A stretch of DNA of 64,000 nucleotides. It comes from CAVTPD01 sp963736575. GTDB lineage: Bacteria; Bacteroidota; Bacteroidia; Cytophagales; JAAEPT01. How positions within the stretch are numbered: position 1 is the first letter of the stretch; the number at the start of each line of letters is the position of its first letter. Under the pieces are notes generated by a model. That model had not been told where the DNA came from, searched no databases, and was given only the letters and a program-made list of their open reading frames with translations. Both the position numbers and the translations under genes were made by a program. Below are positions 6,375 through 14,814 of this stretch, piece after piece. The DNA is taken from assembly GCA_963736575.1 (NCBI GenBank), contig CAVTPD010000001.1, positions 1,674,001 through 1,738,000 of the forward strand, read 5' to 3'.

Positions 6375-8075
6375 ATGAATACAACTTTCCTATCTGTTCT
6401 AAAAAACACCATTTTAATATTCTTTACCGGAATAGTTTTCTTTTGGTCGTGTACGTCTAAAAAAACGGCTATTGCCTCAAAAGCAGCAGGAAAAGCTGCT
6501 TCAACTAAACAGAAAAAAAAACTTGTCATACCTAAGCCAGACAGTATTCTTGTTCAGCAAGAAATTAAAAGGATTGTTTTTGATTCTATTCTTTCTACCG
6601 AATTAGATACAACAATATCCTATGAAATAAATGCCTTGTACGATAGTTTAAATTACCTTCCTTTATGGGATTATACGGCATTCCCACAAACTTTAAATTT
6701 ACTTAAAGACTGTAAATACGATGGTTTGTATGCTTCTGATTATAAGGTAGAATTATTGGATTCTTTGTGGTTATTACCAGCAACTACTGATTCTAGTTTG
6801 TCTGTTAAAATGGCCAGAATAGATGTTTTAATGACTAGTGCTTTCATAAAATATGGCAAACATTTGGCGGAAGGGAAAACGGATCCCTACCATTTAGATC
6901 CCAACTGGAATTACAAACGCAGGGCATATTCAACTAAAGAAATTGCTCAATTACGTGTTTCAGCTAAACAAGAAAGTCCGAAGGAATACCTGTCTTACTG
7001 CCGTCCATCTGACCGGTATTACGCCTCTTTAATGAAATGGATGAAGCGTTCCTATGATCCTGAATATGCTTTTAAAGATACACTAAACATAGATTACCCA
7101 AGTAAATCACTTAAAAAGGGAGATTCTAGTGAAGTGATTCGTAGAATGAAATACCGATTAAAGGATTTTCAATCGTTTGCAGGAACAAAACCAAATGGCT
7201 TATTTGACGACAGCTTAGAGGTAGCACTAAAAGAGTTTCAGAAATACCGCGGTTTGGTAAGCGATGGTATAGCCGGTAAGTCAACTTTTACGGCCTTGGA
7301 AATGACACTTGCACAACAAAGAGATCAGATTAGGGTAAATATGGAACGGGCACGTTGGTTGTTTCATGATCTTCCACCAGAGTTTTTGTTGGTAAACATA
7401 GCGGCCTATCAATTGTATATTTTTAGAAACGGAAAAGTAGATTATCAATCTAATGTTGTTGTAGGCAAACTACACCACGAAACCCCAATATTTCATTCTA
7501 CCATAAAATACATAGAGTTTAACTGCACCTGGACCGTACCAAGGAAAATAGCCGTAAATGAAATCTTACCCCAAATTCAGCAAGATAAAAACTATTTAAA
7601 AACAAGGCATTTTGATGTACTTAGCAATGGGGAAGTAGTTAATTACACTACTATTAACTTTTCTAATTACAACATTAACAACTTTCCGTTTACACTTAGA
7701 CAACAACCCGGGCCTTATAATTCTTTAGGCAGCATGAAATTTGTTTTCCCTAATAAATATTCTGTCTATTTACACGATACGCCAGCGCGTTATTTATTTG
7801 AAAAAGAAGGGGGAAGAGCTTTTAGCCACGGTTGTGTACGGGTGCAATTCCCAGACCGTTTAGCAGCAGAATTATTGAAAAAAAATGGCATAACCCAAGC
7901 AGACATATCTAAAATTATTGAAAAGAAAGAAACAAAAGATGTTTCGTTAAAGTACCCAATGCCAGTTTTTATTACCTATTGGACCTGTTATGAAGGTAAA
8001 ACAGAAAAGCATTTGTATTTCTTGCAAGACGTTTATAAAAGAGATAACAAAGTTTTAGCCGCACTTCAGAAATAG
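6375..8075 (+). CDS. L,D-transpeptidase lipoprotein, YcbB/LdtD-like
   Basis: Forms 3-3 cross-links in peptidoglycan or anchors proteins to it. The 566-residue protein starts with a lipoprotein signal ending in the lipobox FFWSC (Cys about 26), so it is tethered to a membrane. A PG_binding_1 domain lies at about 245-310 (KKGDSSEVIRRMKYRLKDF, GLVSDGIAGKSTF). The YkuD catalytic domain follows, with HDTP and the active-site motif SHGCVR (Cys about 487). Length and order match the YcbB family. It stands alone on the plus strand, followed by a DUF3820 gene. Confidence 0.92.
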   Translation: MNTTFLSVLKNTILIFFTGIVFFWSCTSKKTAIASKAAGKAASTKQKKKLVIPKPDSILVQQEIKRIVFDSILSTELDTTISYEINALYDSLNYLPLWDYTAFPQTLNLLKDCKYDGLYASDYKVELLDSLWLLPATTDSSLSVKMARIDVLMTSAFIKYGKHLAEGKTDPYHLDPNWNYKRRAYSTKEIAQLRVSAKQESPKEYLSYCRPSDRYYASLMKWMKRSYDPEYAFKDTLNIDYPSKSLKKGDSSEVIRRMKYRLKDFQSFAGTKPNGLFDDSLEVALKEFQKYRGLVSDGIAGKSTFTALEMTLAQQRDQIRVNMERARWLFHDLPPEFLLVNIAAYQLYIFRNGKVDYQSNVVVGKLHHETPIFHSTIKYIEFNCTWTVPRKIAVNEILPQIQQDKNYLKTRHFDVLSNGEVVNYTTINFSNYNINNFPFTLRQQPGPYNSLGSMKFVFPNKYSVYLHDTPARYLFEKEGGRAFSHGCVRVQFPDRLAAELLKKNGITQADISKIIEKKETKDVSLKYPMPVFITYWTCYEGKTEKHLYFLQDVYKRDNKVLAALQK

Positions 8076-8105
8076 GTTGTAATTTGCCGCTCTAATTTTA
8101 GAAAA

Positions 8106-8336
8106 ATGAATCCCGAAATACTAAATGAACTGATTACCGTAAAAATGCCTTTTGGTAAATATGCTGGTACACCAATTTATAGATTACCCGATTCTTACCT
8201 AGAATGGTTCCTTAGAAAAGGAGGTTTTCCGGCCGGTAAATTAGGTATGTTATTGCACACCATGCACGAAATTAAACTAAATGGTTTAGAAGAACTTTTG
8301 AAGCCTCTCATTCAGCAGAATAAAAACAAAAGATAG
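8106..8336 (+). CDS. DUF3820 family small protein
   Basis: A 76-residue protein matching the DUF3820 pattern: MPFGKYAGTPIYRLPDSYLEWFLRKGGFP, where the FGKYxG and LPxxYLxWF positions are the family hallmark. The family is sometimes labelled a quorum-sensing-regulated virulence factor in gammaproteobacteria, but its biochemical role is not settled, and short members like this one may be soluble adaptor or nucleic-acid-binding proteins. It follows the L,D-transpeptidase by 30 bp and could be co-transcribed with it. The call rests on motif recognition over most of its length. Confidence 0.75.
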   Translation: MNPEILNELITVKMPFGKYAGTPIYRLPDSYLEWFLRKGGFPAGKLGMLLHTMHEIKLNGLEELLKPLIQQNKNKR

Positions 8337-8449
8337 AAACAATAAGTTTTATCTCTTTAAAGTGATTCAAACGGGATTATTTATATTTTTTTTGTGTTCG
8401 GGAAGGTATTTGGCTACCTTGAAACTTTAAGAAAAAAAAGCGCAAAATA

Positions 8450-8947
8450 ATGAAAATTGATAAGCACACCGTACCATCGTTAACGTACAAATTAGTAGTT
8501 GATGGTGAATTAGTAGAAGAAACTGACAGCAACAACCCATTGGTTTTTCTTGCTGGTGTAGGCACTATGATCCCCGGATTTGAAAGACAATTAATGGGAT
8601 TACAAGCAGGTGATTCTTACAGCTTCGATATTGAGCCCGTTGAAGGCTATGGAGAATTAAATCCAGAAGCTGTAGTTGAAATACCTAAAGATGTATTTAA
8701 AGTAGAAGGTGAAGTTCAAAACGATATTCTTGTGGTAGGCAACAAAGTACCTATGCAAGATAACCAAGGCAGACCGTTACAAGGCACTGTTGTTGAAGTG
8801 GCAGACGAGACTGTAAAAATGGATTTCAATCACGAACTTGCCGGTAAAAAATTAAACTTTACGGGTGAAGTAATTGAAGTAAGAGTAGCTTCTGAAGAAG
8901 AATTAGAGCACGGTCACGTACACGGGCCAGGTGGTCACCAACACTAA
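8450..8947 (+). CDS. slyD: FKBP-type peptidyl-prolyl isomerase, SlyD family
   Basis: Catalyses cis-trans isomerisation of prolyl bonds and acts as a folding chaperone in the cytoplasm. The 165-residue protein shows the SlyD layout: a split FKBP domain (SLTYKLVVDGELVEET, LVFLAGVGTMIPGFERQLMG, FDIEPVEGYGE) enclosing an insert-in-flap chaperone domain, then a His-rich metal-binding tail (HGHVHGPGGHQH). The tail is shorter than in E. coli but keeps alternating histidines, suggesting nickel or zinc binding. A strong terminator follows. Confidence 0.93.
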   Translation: MKIDKHTVPSLTYKLVVDGELVEETDSNNPLVFLAGVGTMIPGFERQLMGLQAGDSYSFDIEPVEGYGELNPEAVVEIPKDVFKVEGEVQNDILVVGNKVPMQDNQGRPLQGTVVEVADETVKMDFNHELAGKKLNFTGEVIEVRVASEEELEHGHVHGPGGHQH

Positions 8948-8973
8948 GCAATTTGCTTAAGTAATGTTTTAAG

Positions 8974-9004
8974 ATCCCAATGTGAACGCATTGGGATTTT
9001 TTTT
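8974..9004 (+). terminator. Rho-independent terminator after slyD
   Basis: Perfect stem ATCCCAATG / CATTGGGAT (8974-8982 and 8989-8997) with a 6-nt loop, followed by a run of eight T. It lies 27 bp past the slyD stop codon. Confidence 0.9.
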
Positions 9005-9038
9005 GCGCTATTTTTAAACATATTCGCTATTAGTATTT

Positions 9039-9046
9039 TACATTTG
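9039..9046 (+). promoter_or_regulatory. Bacteroidota-type -7 promoter element
   Basis: TACATTTG matches the Bacteroidota -7 consensus TAnnTTTG exactly and lies 22 bp before the ATG of the bestrophin-like gene. A clear TTG -33 element at the ideal distance is not evident, so the call is tentative. Confidence 0.4.
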
Positions 9047-9068
9047 TGCTCAAATTTTTGAATAGAGT

Positions 9069-9983
9069 ATGATTATCAATAAAAGAATCCCGTTCTGGTA
9101 TTTGTTTTCCTTAATCCGAAGTGAGTTATTCTTTGTGGTTTTAATAGCGGGTAGCATCTCTTATTTAGACCAATTTTTCGAACCGGTTTTAGGACTACAA
9201 TTTCCGTTAATGCCCATGACTATTCCGTCTATCTTGGGTACCTTAATTACGCTTGTTTTGGCGTTTAAAATGTCACAATCGTACGATAGATGGTGGGAAG
9301 CCCGTAAAATATGGGGAGCCATTGTAAACGATTCTAGAGCTTTTATAAGAGAAATCACCTTTCTATTAAAAGAAGATGATTTAGAACGAAAAGCCCTTAG
9401 AGATGAATTAATAATTGATTTGCTAGCTTGGTGTTATGCTTTAATTTATGAATTAAGAGACATTGAAGAAATATCTGACAATCCGTATTTAACCAAAGAA
9501 AGAAGGGGTGAATTAGATAAAATTGACACCAATACCCCTAATGCATTGCTTTATGTGATGATGAAAAAAATTAAACAGGCTTTTGAAAAAGGATATATTA
9601 ATGAATTTCAGCAAATCCGTTTAACCGAAACCATTAATGAGCTAGGGGTTTCTATGGGGCAATGCGAACGCATAAAATTCACCGTGTTCCCTAAGTTGTA
9701 TACGGGAACAATTGATTTATCTATTTGGGCTTTTGTTGTTATTTTACCATTAGCCTTTAGAGACCCTAATGAATACATTGAATTCCCAATTGTGCTTTCA
9801 ATTTCCTTAGTATTTTTTATGTTGGTAAACTTAGCGAAGGATTTACAAGATCCTTTTGAAAACCGACCAACCGATATTTCTATGTCTACCATTGCCCGTA
9901 ACATTGAAATTTTTGGACTGAAAGCTATGGGTGAAAAAGACATTCCTGAAAAATTACCCGCAGAGAAGTTTTATCAAATGTAG
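9069..9983 (+). CDS. Bestrophin-like anion channel (YneE/UPF0187 family)
   Basis: A 304-residue membrane protein of the bacterial bestrophin family, whose members form pentameric ion channels. The sequence has the family features: an amphipathic N-terminus with RIPFWYLFSLIRSEL, the pore-lining region around PSILGTLITLVLAFKMSQSYDRWWEARKIWG (the SYDRWWEAR box is highly characteristic), and C-terminal helices with FPLAFRDP-like and LQDPFENRPTDI segments. The last motif (DPFxxxxxDI) is also typical. Ion selectivity cannot be judged from sequence; some bacterial members conduct cations. It stands alone between two terminators. Confidence 0.88.
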   Translation: MIINKRIPFWYLFSLIRSELFFVVLIAGSISYLDQFFEPVLGLQFPLMPMTIPSILGTLITLVLAFKMSQSYDRWWEARKIWGAIVNDSRAFIREITFLLKEDDLERKALRDELIIDLLAWCYALIYELRDIEEISDNPYLTKERRGELDKIDTNTPNALLYVMMKKIKQAFEKGYINEFQQIRLTETINELGVSMGQCERIKFTVFPKLYTGTIDLSIWAFVVILPLAFRDPNEYIEFPIVLSISLVFFMLVNLAKDLQDPFENRPTDISMSTIARNIEIFGLKAMGEKDIPEKLPAEKFYQM

Positions 9984-9990
9984 GTTAACA

Positions 9991-10028
9991 AAAATTAGGC
10001 ATGGAATTAATTCCTTGCCTAATTTTTT
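9991..10028. terminator. Long hairpin terminator between convergent genes
   Basis: AAAATTAGGCA (9991-10001) pairs with TGCCTAATTTT (10016-10026). The inner palindrome GGAATTAATTCC (10003-10014) extends the stem almost to closure. T-runs follow on the plus strand and A-runs precede it, so it can serve both the bestrophin-like gene and the convergent gene at 10102. Confidence 0.8.
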
Positions 10029-10101
10029 AAAAGTTATTTTTTCAACTTAATTCCTAATAAATTTTCTTTTAGGATAAGCTAAAGCCTATAAAATAGCTTT
10101 G

Positions 10102-11013
10102 CTAATTTTTAGGGGCAGTCTTCCAAATTTTTTCCAATTCAGCCTTAATATTTTCCATTTCTTCGGCAGTAGTGTACTTTTCTAAATCCAGAAGTATGTA
10201 GTTCATTTGTTTAATACATTGTTCTAATGAATTGTCAAAATAGCTTGGGAATTTTTGGCTGTAATCTTTCAACTCTTGTTTAATAAACGTTACAAAAGCA
10301 GATTGCTGGTTTTGATCTTTTAAGTAGCTTTCTAATGAACCAATACCTTCTGCCAAATAATCATTGGGTTCACTTCGGTAACCTTGGTACAACTCCTGAA
10401 ATTGTTCCTGACCACCTTGTCCGGCGCAAGTCAGTAAACGTGCTGTGGCTAAATGCAAGGTTTCCGGACACCAATTATGGGCATTTATAATATCCAAAAT
10501 GTGCCAGATTTGTTCCGTTTCGTGGTCTAAATCGTTTTTCTTTAGGAAGTCGATATAGGTAGCAATGTGTTTTTTATCCTTCTGGGCCAAGTTCAAAACA
10601 GCAGCCGTACCAAAAGGAATAGGGAAGTCTGGGTCTGACCATAAGGGTTCTTTCAGTCCAGAAAGTGTGGTTTCATAATACTGCTCAATCAATTCGGTAA
10701 GAGAATCGTATTTAACAGCTTCTTCAAAAATGTAGAATTCTGTGTATTCTTCCAGCTCTTTATCGTCTTCGTCTAAAACTGTAAACGAAAAAGTAGCTTC
10801 ATTCAGTTGAATAGGGGCTTGTTCTACAATTGCGAAAGGTGATTTCTTTTTCGCTTCTTTAACAAGGGAAGTCATTTTTTTGATGGTGTTGCGTAAGTCT
10901 TTTTCGCTGAATTCAACTTCATCGGTAGACTTAGGCAAGGTATAGTTAACTTCTTCAGTAGTGAAATCTTCTTCAGACTCGTAAGAGACCGTTAGATTGA
11001 TGATCACATTCAT
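10102..11013 (-). CDS. Hypothetical protein, 303 residues
   Basis: I do not recognise this family. The protein is acidic and has no signal peptide or membrane segment. The first 130 residues look beta-rich (INLTVSYESEEDF, FSFTVLDEDDKELEEYTEFYIF); the rest is predicted helical, with repeated aromatic and Leu positions that could form a short solenoid (GTAAVLNLAQKDKKHIATYIDFL, LATARLLTCAGQGGQEQFQEL). A C-terminal helix (AEEMENIKAELEKIWK) ends it. It is a single gene, flanked by a terminator and by the MalY/PatB-type gene. It is clearly a real cytoplasmic protein by codon use and length. Confidence 0.7.
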   Translation of the reverse strand: MNVIINLTVSYESEEDFTTEEVNYTLPKSTDEVEFSEKDLRNTIKKMTSLVKEAKKKSPFAIVEQAPIQLNEATFSFTVLDEDDKELEEYTEFYIFEEAVKYDSLTELIEQYYETTLSGLKEPLWSDPDFPIPFGTAAVLNLAQKDKKHIATYIDFLKKNDLDHETEQIWHILDIINAHNWCPETLHLATARLLTCAGQGGQEQFQELYQGYRSEPNDYLAEGIGSLESYLKDQNQQSAFVTFIKQELKDYSQKFPSYFDNSLEQCIKQMNYILLDLEKYTTAEEMENIKAELEKIWKTAPKN

Positions 11014-11157
11014 ATTATTTTTTTTCCTGAAAGATATGCATTCATTTAAAAGAGAGCCAAGTAAAAACTGATATTTCTACGCTTTTTTAAATAGCATTTT
11101 CTTTTCTTTTATAATCAAGCCGTATTTTACATTTTCTATGCTAAATTAATGGAATAA

Positions 11158-12321
11158 TTATTTCTTTAACCCCTCTTTTAAGCGTTCCATAGCTTCTACT
11201 AATTGGCTACGCGGACAACCAATATTTAAGCGAAGAAATCCGTTTCCGGTAGTTCCATATTCGTCACCTGCATTCAGCCACACTTTGTTTTCTCTCTTTA
11301 TTTTTAGGGCGAATTCCGTAGAATTAGACGTCAACTGACGGCAATCTAACCATACTAAATAAGTGGCTTGTAATTCTGGGATTTGTAAGTGCGGAAGGTG
11401 TTCCGCCAAATAGTTTTTTACAAATTGGTAATTATCAAAAAGGTATACTTTTAACTCTTCCAACCAAGTTTCGCCATGCTTGTAGGCGGCAATCAATGCT
11501 TCTACAGCAAACGGACTTAACATATTGGATTCTTGTGTTTTACTTAATTGTACATCAATCTTTTGTTTGAGTTTTGTATTGGCGGTAAAAACATAAGCCG
11601 CTTGTATTCCGGCTATATTAAAGGTCTTGCTAGGTGAACTACAGGTGATGGAATTTTGACTGAACTCTTCCCCTAAAGAAGCAAATGGAATGTGTTTAAA
11701 TCCCTCAAAAATTAAGTCGGAATGAATTTCATCTGCCAGCACAATTACATTATTCCGAAAACAAATTTCACCAATTTGTATTAAATCTTCTTTTGACCAT
11801 ACGCGGCCAATAGGGTTGTGCGGATTGCATAACACAAAAAGCTTCATGTCTGGGTCAGCACATTGTTGTTCTAGATCTTCAAAATCTATGGTATACTGCA
11901 AATCTTTTTCCAGCAGGCAATTCTCTACAATTTCGCAACCGCAGTTGTTTAGGGTTTCGTAAAAATGGTTGTAAACAGGTGGTTGTAATAGAATTTTATC
12001 TCCTGGTTTTGTTAAAGCTCTTACTATGGCAGAGCTTGCTGGGATTATTCCTGTTGCGGGTATCAACCAATCCTGCTGAAGGATAAACCCATGTCTTTTT
12101 TTCCACCAATCAATAATAGCTTCGTAAAAGGAATCGGGGATTAGGGTATAACCAAAAATGCCATGTGCCACACGTTTTTCTAAAGCTTCCAATACCGCCG
12201 GACAAGTTTTAAAGTCCATATCAGCAACCCACATAGGCAATACAGCTGGGTCTTTATCTAAATCCCATTTAACCGATTGCGTATTTCTGCGGGGAATAAT
12301 TTCATTAAAATTGTAGTGCAT
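11158..12321 (-). CDS. MalY/PatB family PLP-dependent C-S lyase (cystathionine beta-lyase)
   Basis: A fold-type I PLP enzyme that cleaves C-S bonds, converting cystathionine to homocysteine, pyruvate and ammonia, or producing sulfide from cysteine. The 387-residue length is normal for MalY/PatB. Visible signs: the N-terminal LPMWVADMDFKTCPAVLEAL (the MWVADMDF box defines the family), GIFGYT, LCNPHNPIGRVW, ADEIHSDLIF (PLP-pairing Asp) and the Schiff-base Lys in SPSKTFNIAGIQ. It is monocistronic. A terminator is not obvious. Regulation by MalY-type moonlighting is possible but not shown. Confidence 0.93.
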   Translation of the reverse strand: MHYNFNEIIPRRNTQSVKWDLDKDPAVLPMWVADMDFKTCPAVLEALEKRVAHGIFGYTLIPDSFYEAIIDWWKKRHGFILQQDWLIPATGIIPASSAIVRALTKPGDKILLQPPVYNHFYETLNNCGCEIVENCLLEKDLQYTIDFEDLEQQCADPDMKLFVLCNPHNPIGRVWSKEDLIQIGEICFRNNVIVLADEIHSDLIFEGFKHIPFASLGEEFSQNSITCSSPSKTFNIAGIQAAYVFTANTKLKQKIDVQLSKTQESNMLSPFAVEALIAAYKHGETWLEELKVYLFDNYQFVKNYLAEHLPHLQIPELQATYLVWLDCRQLTSNSTEFALKIKRENKVWLNAGDEYGTTGNGFLRLNIGCPRSQLVEAMERLKEGLKK

Positions 12322-12490
12322 GGTTACCTTCCTTTTTATAGGGTAGGGAAGTTACAAATTTTTATACTTCATTATGAAGAAGAAACAAATGAAGAATCAT
12401 TAGACGGGAAATAAGTGGCAACTAGATGTTTGCAAGTGGACTTCTAACGATTAGTTAGGCTCAATGATATATTTTGTTAGATCTAGCTTT

Positions 12491-12525
12491 GTTCACTATT
12501 GACAAGGTTTGCAACCATTGTAATT
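12491..12525. repeat. Decayed single copy of the REP element seen at 45.1-46.6 kb
   Basis: GTTCACTATTGACAAGG followed by TTTGCAACCATTGTAAT resembles the first half of the REP unit near 45121 (TTCACCGTTGACAAGG, CTAGCGACCGTTGTCAAGG), with several substitutions and a small gap. It sits alone between two genes, as a scattered REP relic would. Confidence 0.45.
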
Positions 12526-12534
12526 TGAATTCAA

Positions 12535-13338
12535 TTATAAAAAATCGGTGTAGTTTTTAGCCCAGTATTTTTCTATGAAATCCCATTTGTCACCATAATA
12601 GCCGGCTTCTCTTGTATAGCTTTCTATTAGTATAAATGAATCCTTTTCAGGTGAAACTTTGTATACATATATCCCATTTTTAGTTTCTCTTTCGCAGCCA
12701 ATTCCCGATATATTTCCTAATCTTACTGATTCAAAATCTTTTATATAAAATAAATCACTCCCCCAATTTAAGTCCGCACAACCACTTTTATGATATGAGT
12801 AATAATATTTACTATTTTTAATTCTGGTAGGTTTAGTGTATAGAAAAAAATCTTTCACATTTTTAAATGAATTAGTTTCATCATCAAACATGACCAAATC
12901 ATATGTGTTAGGTGTATTAGACAGGTATAACAAAAGAATATCTTTATTCCCATCATTATTAAAATCTATCTGTTCAACATCAAGAGCCCCGTTAGAATTT
13001 TTGTAAATGGTATCATTATTACTGTTTAAAATAAATGGATTCTTAGAAATGCTGTGCCCTACATAGTAAGTTTCTTTTTTATTTATTAATGTATCAAAAG
13101 TTATTGTGTCGACTATATCGATATTTATTGATGTTTGTCTGGTTACCTTATAAAGAGAATCAATTGATTCGCCACGTTGTTTAGCTATTCTAATTCTAGC
13201 AGAATCCATTGCTGCTTTATAACTCTCGTTGTTCGAGAAATTTGAGTAAGTAGTCGTTGTAATTAGATCGCTTTTGGGTTGATTAGAACAATTAATAAAA
13301 AAGAATACTGATATAAAAAGTATATATAATCTATTCAT
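12535..13338 (-). CDS. Lipoprotein of unknown function
   Basis: A 267-residue protein beginning MNRLYILFISVFFFINCSNQ, a lipoprotein signal with Cys at about residue 17. A longer open frame reaches 13392, but its extra 18 residues would precede the signal, so the ATG at 13338 is chosen. The middle contains IDFNNDGNKDILLLYL, which resembles an FG-GAP/VCBS calcium-binding loop (DxNxDGxxD). The rest is polar and beta-rich. It is likely exposed on a membrane surface. It lies 67 bp downstream of the LysM gene on the same strand, but may be independent. I assign no function. Confidence 0.7.
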   Translation of the reverse strand: MNRLYILFISVFFFINCSNQPKSDLITTTTYSNFSNNESYKAAMDSARIRIAKQRGESIDSLYKVTRQTSINIDIVDTITFDTLINKKETYYVGHSISKNPFILNSNNDTIYKNSNGALDVEQIDFNNDGNKDILLLYLSNTPNTYDLVMFDDETNSFKNVKDFFLYTKPTRIKNSKYYYSYHKSGCADLNWGSDLFYIKDFESVRLGNISGIGCERETKNGIYVYKVSPEKDSFILIESYTREAGYYGDKWDFIEKYWAKNYTDFL

Positions 13339-13404
13339 TTTAAAAATTAATAAGTTTTTCCAAGCTAATCCGATTACTCCAAGTAATCGCATTAGCTTAA
13401 TGTA

Positions 13405-14814
13405 TTAATATCCCTGCTGGCTAGGCTTTGGTAAATCGTTAATGATACGTTGTGCCATTCTGCCCATGTTGTCGGCAGTTACCTTCATAACATCATTAGA
13501 ATTAGAGTCGTAGAAGATTTTAAACTTGTTACCGGCAATCGCTTGTCCGTCTTTGCCCATAATGGTGTAATGAGCCACAAAATAACGGGCGTAGTTTTGT
13601 GTAGCGCGGTCTAAGCAGTGCTCGTAATCGGTAATTACTTCAAACTGATTAATAAACACAAAATAGTCTACGCTGTACTTTTCTTGGAAATAATCAAAGA
13701 ACGTAGGGTCACTTACTTTTACACCAAAAAATTTACCTTCAAAACGGTCGGTCTTAGCTCTGGTATCTTGTGTAGCACCACCGCTTACTTTGTCGCTTTG
13801 TTTTTTTACCCAACCGTTAAAACCACTGGTATTGTCGGCTTTGGCTTTTTCGGGTTCTGGTACCACTTCTTTATTAAAAGGTGAGCTTAAGATCTCTTGG
13901 TAATTGTACGAAACCGAAGAATATACTTTGTTTAAGTCCACCAAAGTATCTTCAAAACGGCCCCCCATAAGATGAATTACCTCATATCCATCTGGGTCTA
14001 AAAGTGCATTTAAACGTCTTCTGAATACCTCTCTTACTTTTACCCTAGGGATTTTAGACGCCTGAGCCATTTCGTCGTCGGCATCGGAGAAATACAAATG
14101 CGGATCAAATGGAATAATCAAAACCTGTTTTAAATTGGGGTTGTATTGGTATTTGTGAGAATGAGGATCGTCTACAATGGAAGTGCTGTTGATTTGTTTC
14201 TCTAAGGTGAGTTCTTTTTGAGTAGGCTTTTCTGGATTCTCATACACCACCGCCGATTCTGCTTGTTGGAATTGCGTTCTTTCTTCGGCTTTTACCGTAG
14301 ATTTTTGAGAAGGAGTGGTGTTAATAATGGGTTGTTCTTTCTTCGGTTCTGGTTTTTTAACCGCAGCGGTTGGGTTATTAGGGTCTTTCACAATCAATTT
14401 CTGACCGGCTTTCAACTCCATACCATTCCACTTTAACAATTCACCAATACTTACATCGTATTTTTTACTTAAGCTGTATAAAGTCTCACCGGGTTGTACT
14501 TCATGTACTTGGTCAGACGGTAGCGTATTGGCGTTTACTTCTTTTCGAATACCTTCTATTCGGTAGGGGATATTTAACATTTGTCCCACTTTAAGACCGT
14601 CTTGTAAACTAGGGTTCAATTCCATTAATTCCGAAATAGAAACTCCATACGTACTGGAAATTCTATATATCGTTTCTCCGGGTTCCACCATATATTCCAT
14701 TACGGTTTTACCCTTGTCGTTGGTGTGTGTTCCTACGGAATCCATAGGCATAAACGCCCAAACTAGGTGAGAAGAAGAAACTACAAACAGAACAGAAATC
14801 AAAAATCTTATCAT
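13405..14814 (-). CDS. Periplasmic protein with two LysM domains
   Basis: A 469-residue exported protein with signal peptide (residues 1-20, ending near VWA). Two LysM peptidoglycan-binding domains follow: about 40-84 (MVEPGETIYRISSTYGVSISE, ending VGQMLNIPYRI) and about 103-147 (VQPGETLYSLSKKYDVSIGE, ending AGQKLIV). A low-complexity, Pro/Glu/Lys-rich linker leads to a C-terminal domain of about 230 residues that I cannot place. The start codon overlaps the rseP stop as ATGA, so the two are translationally coupled. The context suggests a cell-wall or envelope role linked to intramembrane proteolysis, which is inference. Confidence 0.85.
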   Translation of the reverse strand: MIRFLISVLFVVSSSHLVWAFMPMDSVGTHTNDKGKTVMEYMVEPGETIYRISSTYGVSISELMELNPSLQDGLKVGQMLNIPYRIEGIRKEVNANTLPSDQVHEVQPGETLYSLSKKYDVSIGELLKWNGMELKAGQKLIVKDPNNPTAAVKKPEPKKEQPIINTTPSQKSTVKAEERTQFQQAESAVVYENPEKPTQKELTLEKQINSTSIVDDPHSHKYQYNPNLKQVLIIPFDPHLYFSDADDEMAQASKIPRVKVREVFRRRLNALLDPDGYEVIHLMGGRFEDTLVDLNKVYSSVSYNYQEILSSPFNKEVVPEPEKAKADNTSGFNGWVKKQSDKVSGGATQDTRAKTDRFEGKFFGVKVSDPTFFDYFQEKYSVDYFVFINQFEVITDYEHCLDRATQNYARYFVAHYTIMGKDGQAIAGNKFKIFYDSNSNDVMKVTADNMGRMAQRIINDLPKPSQQGY

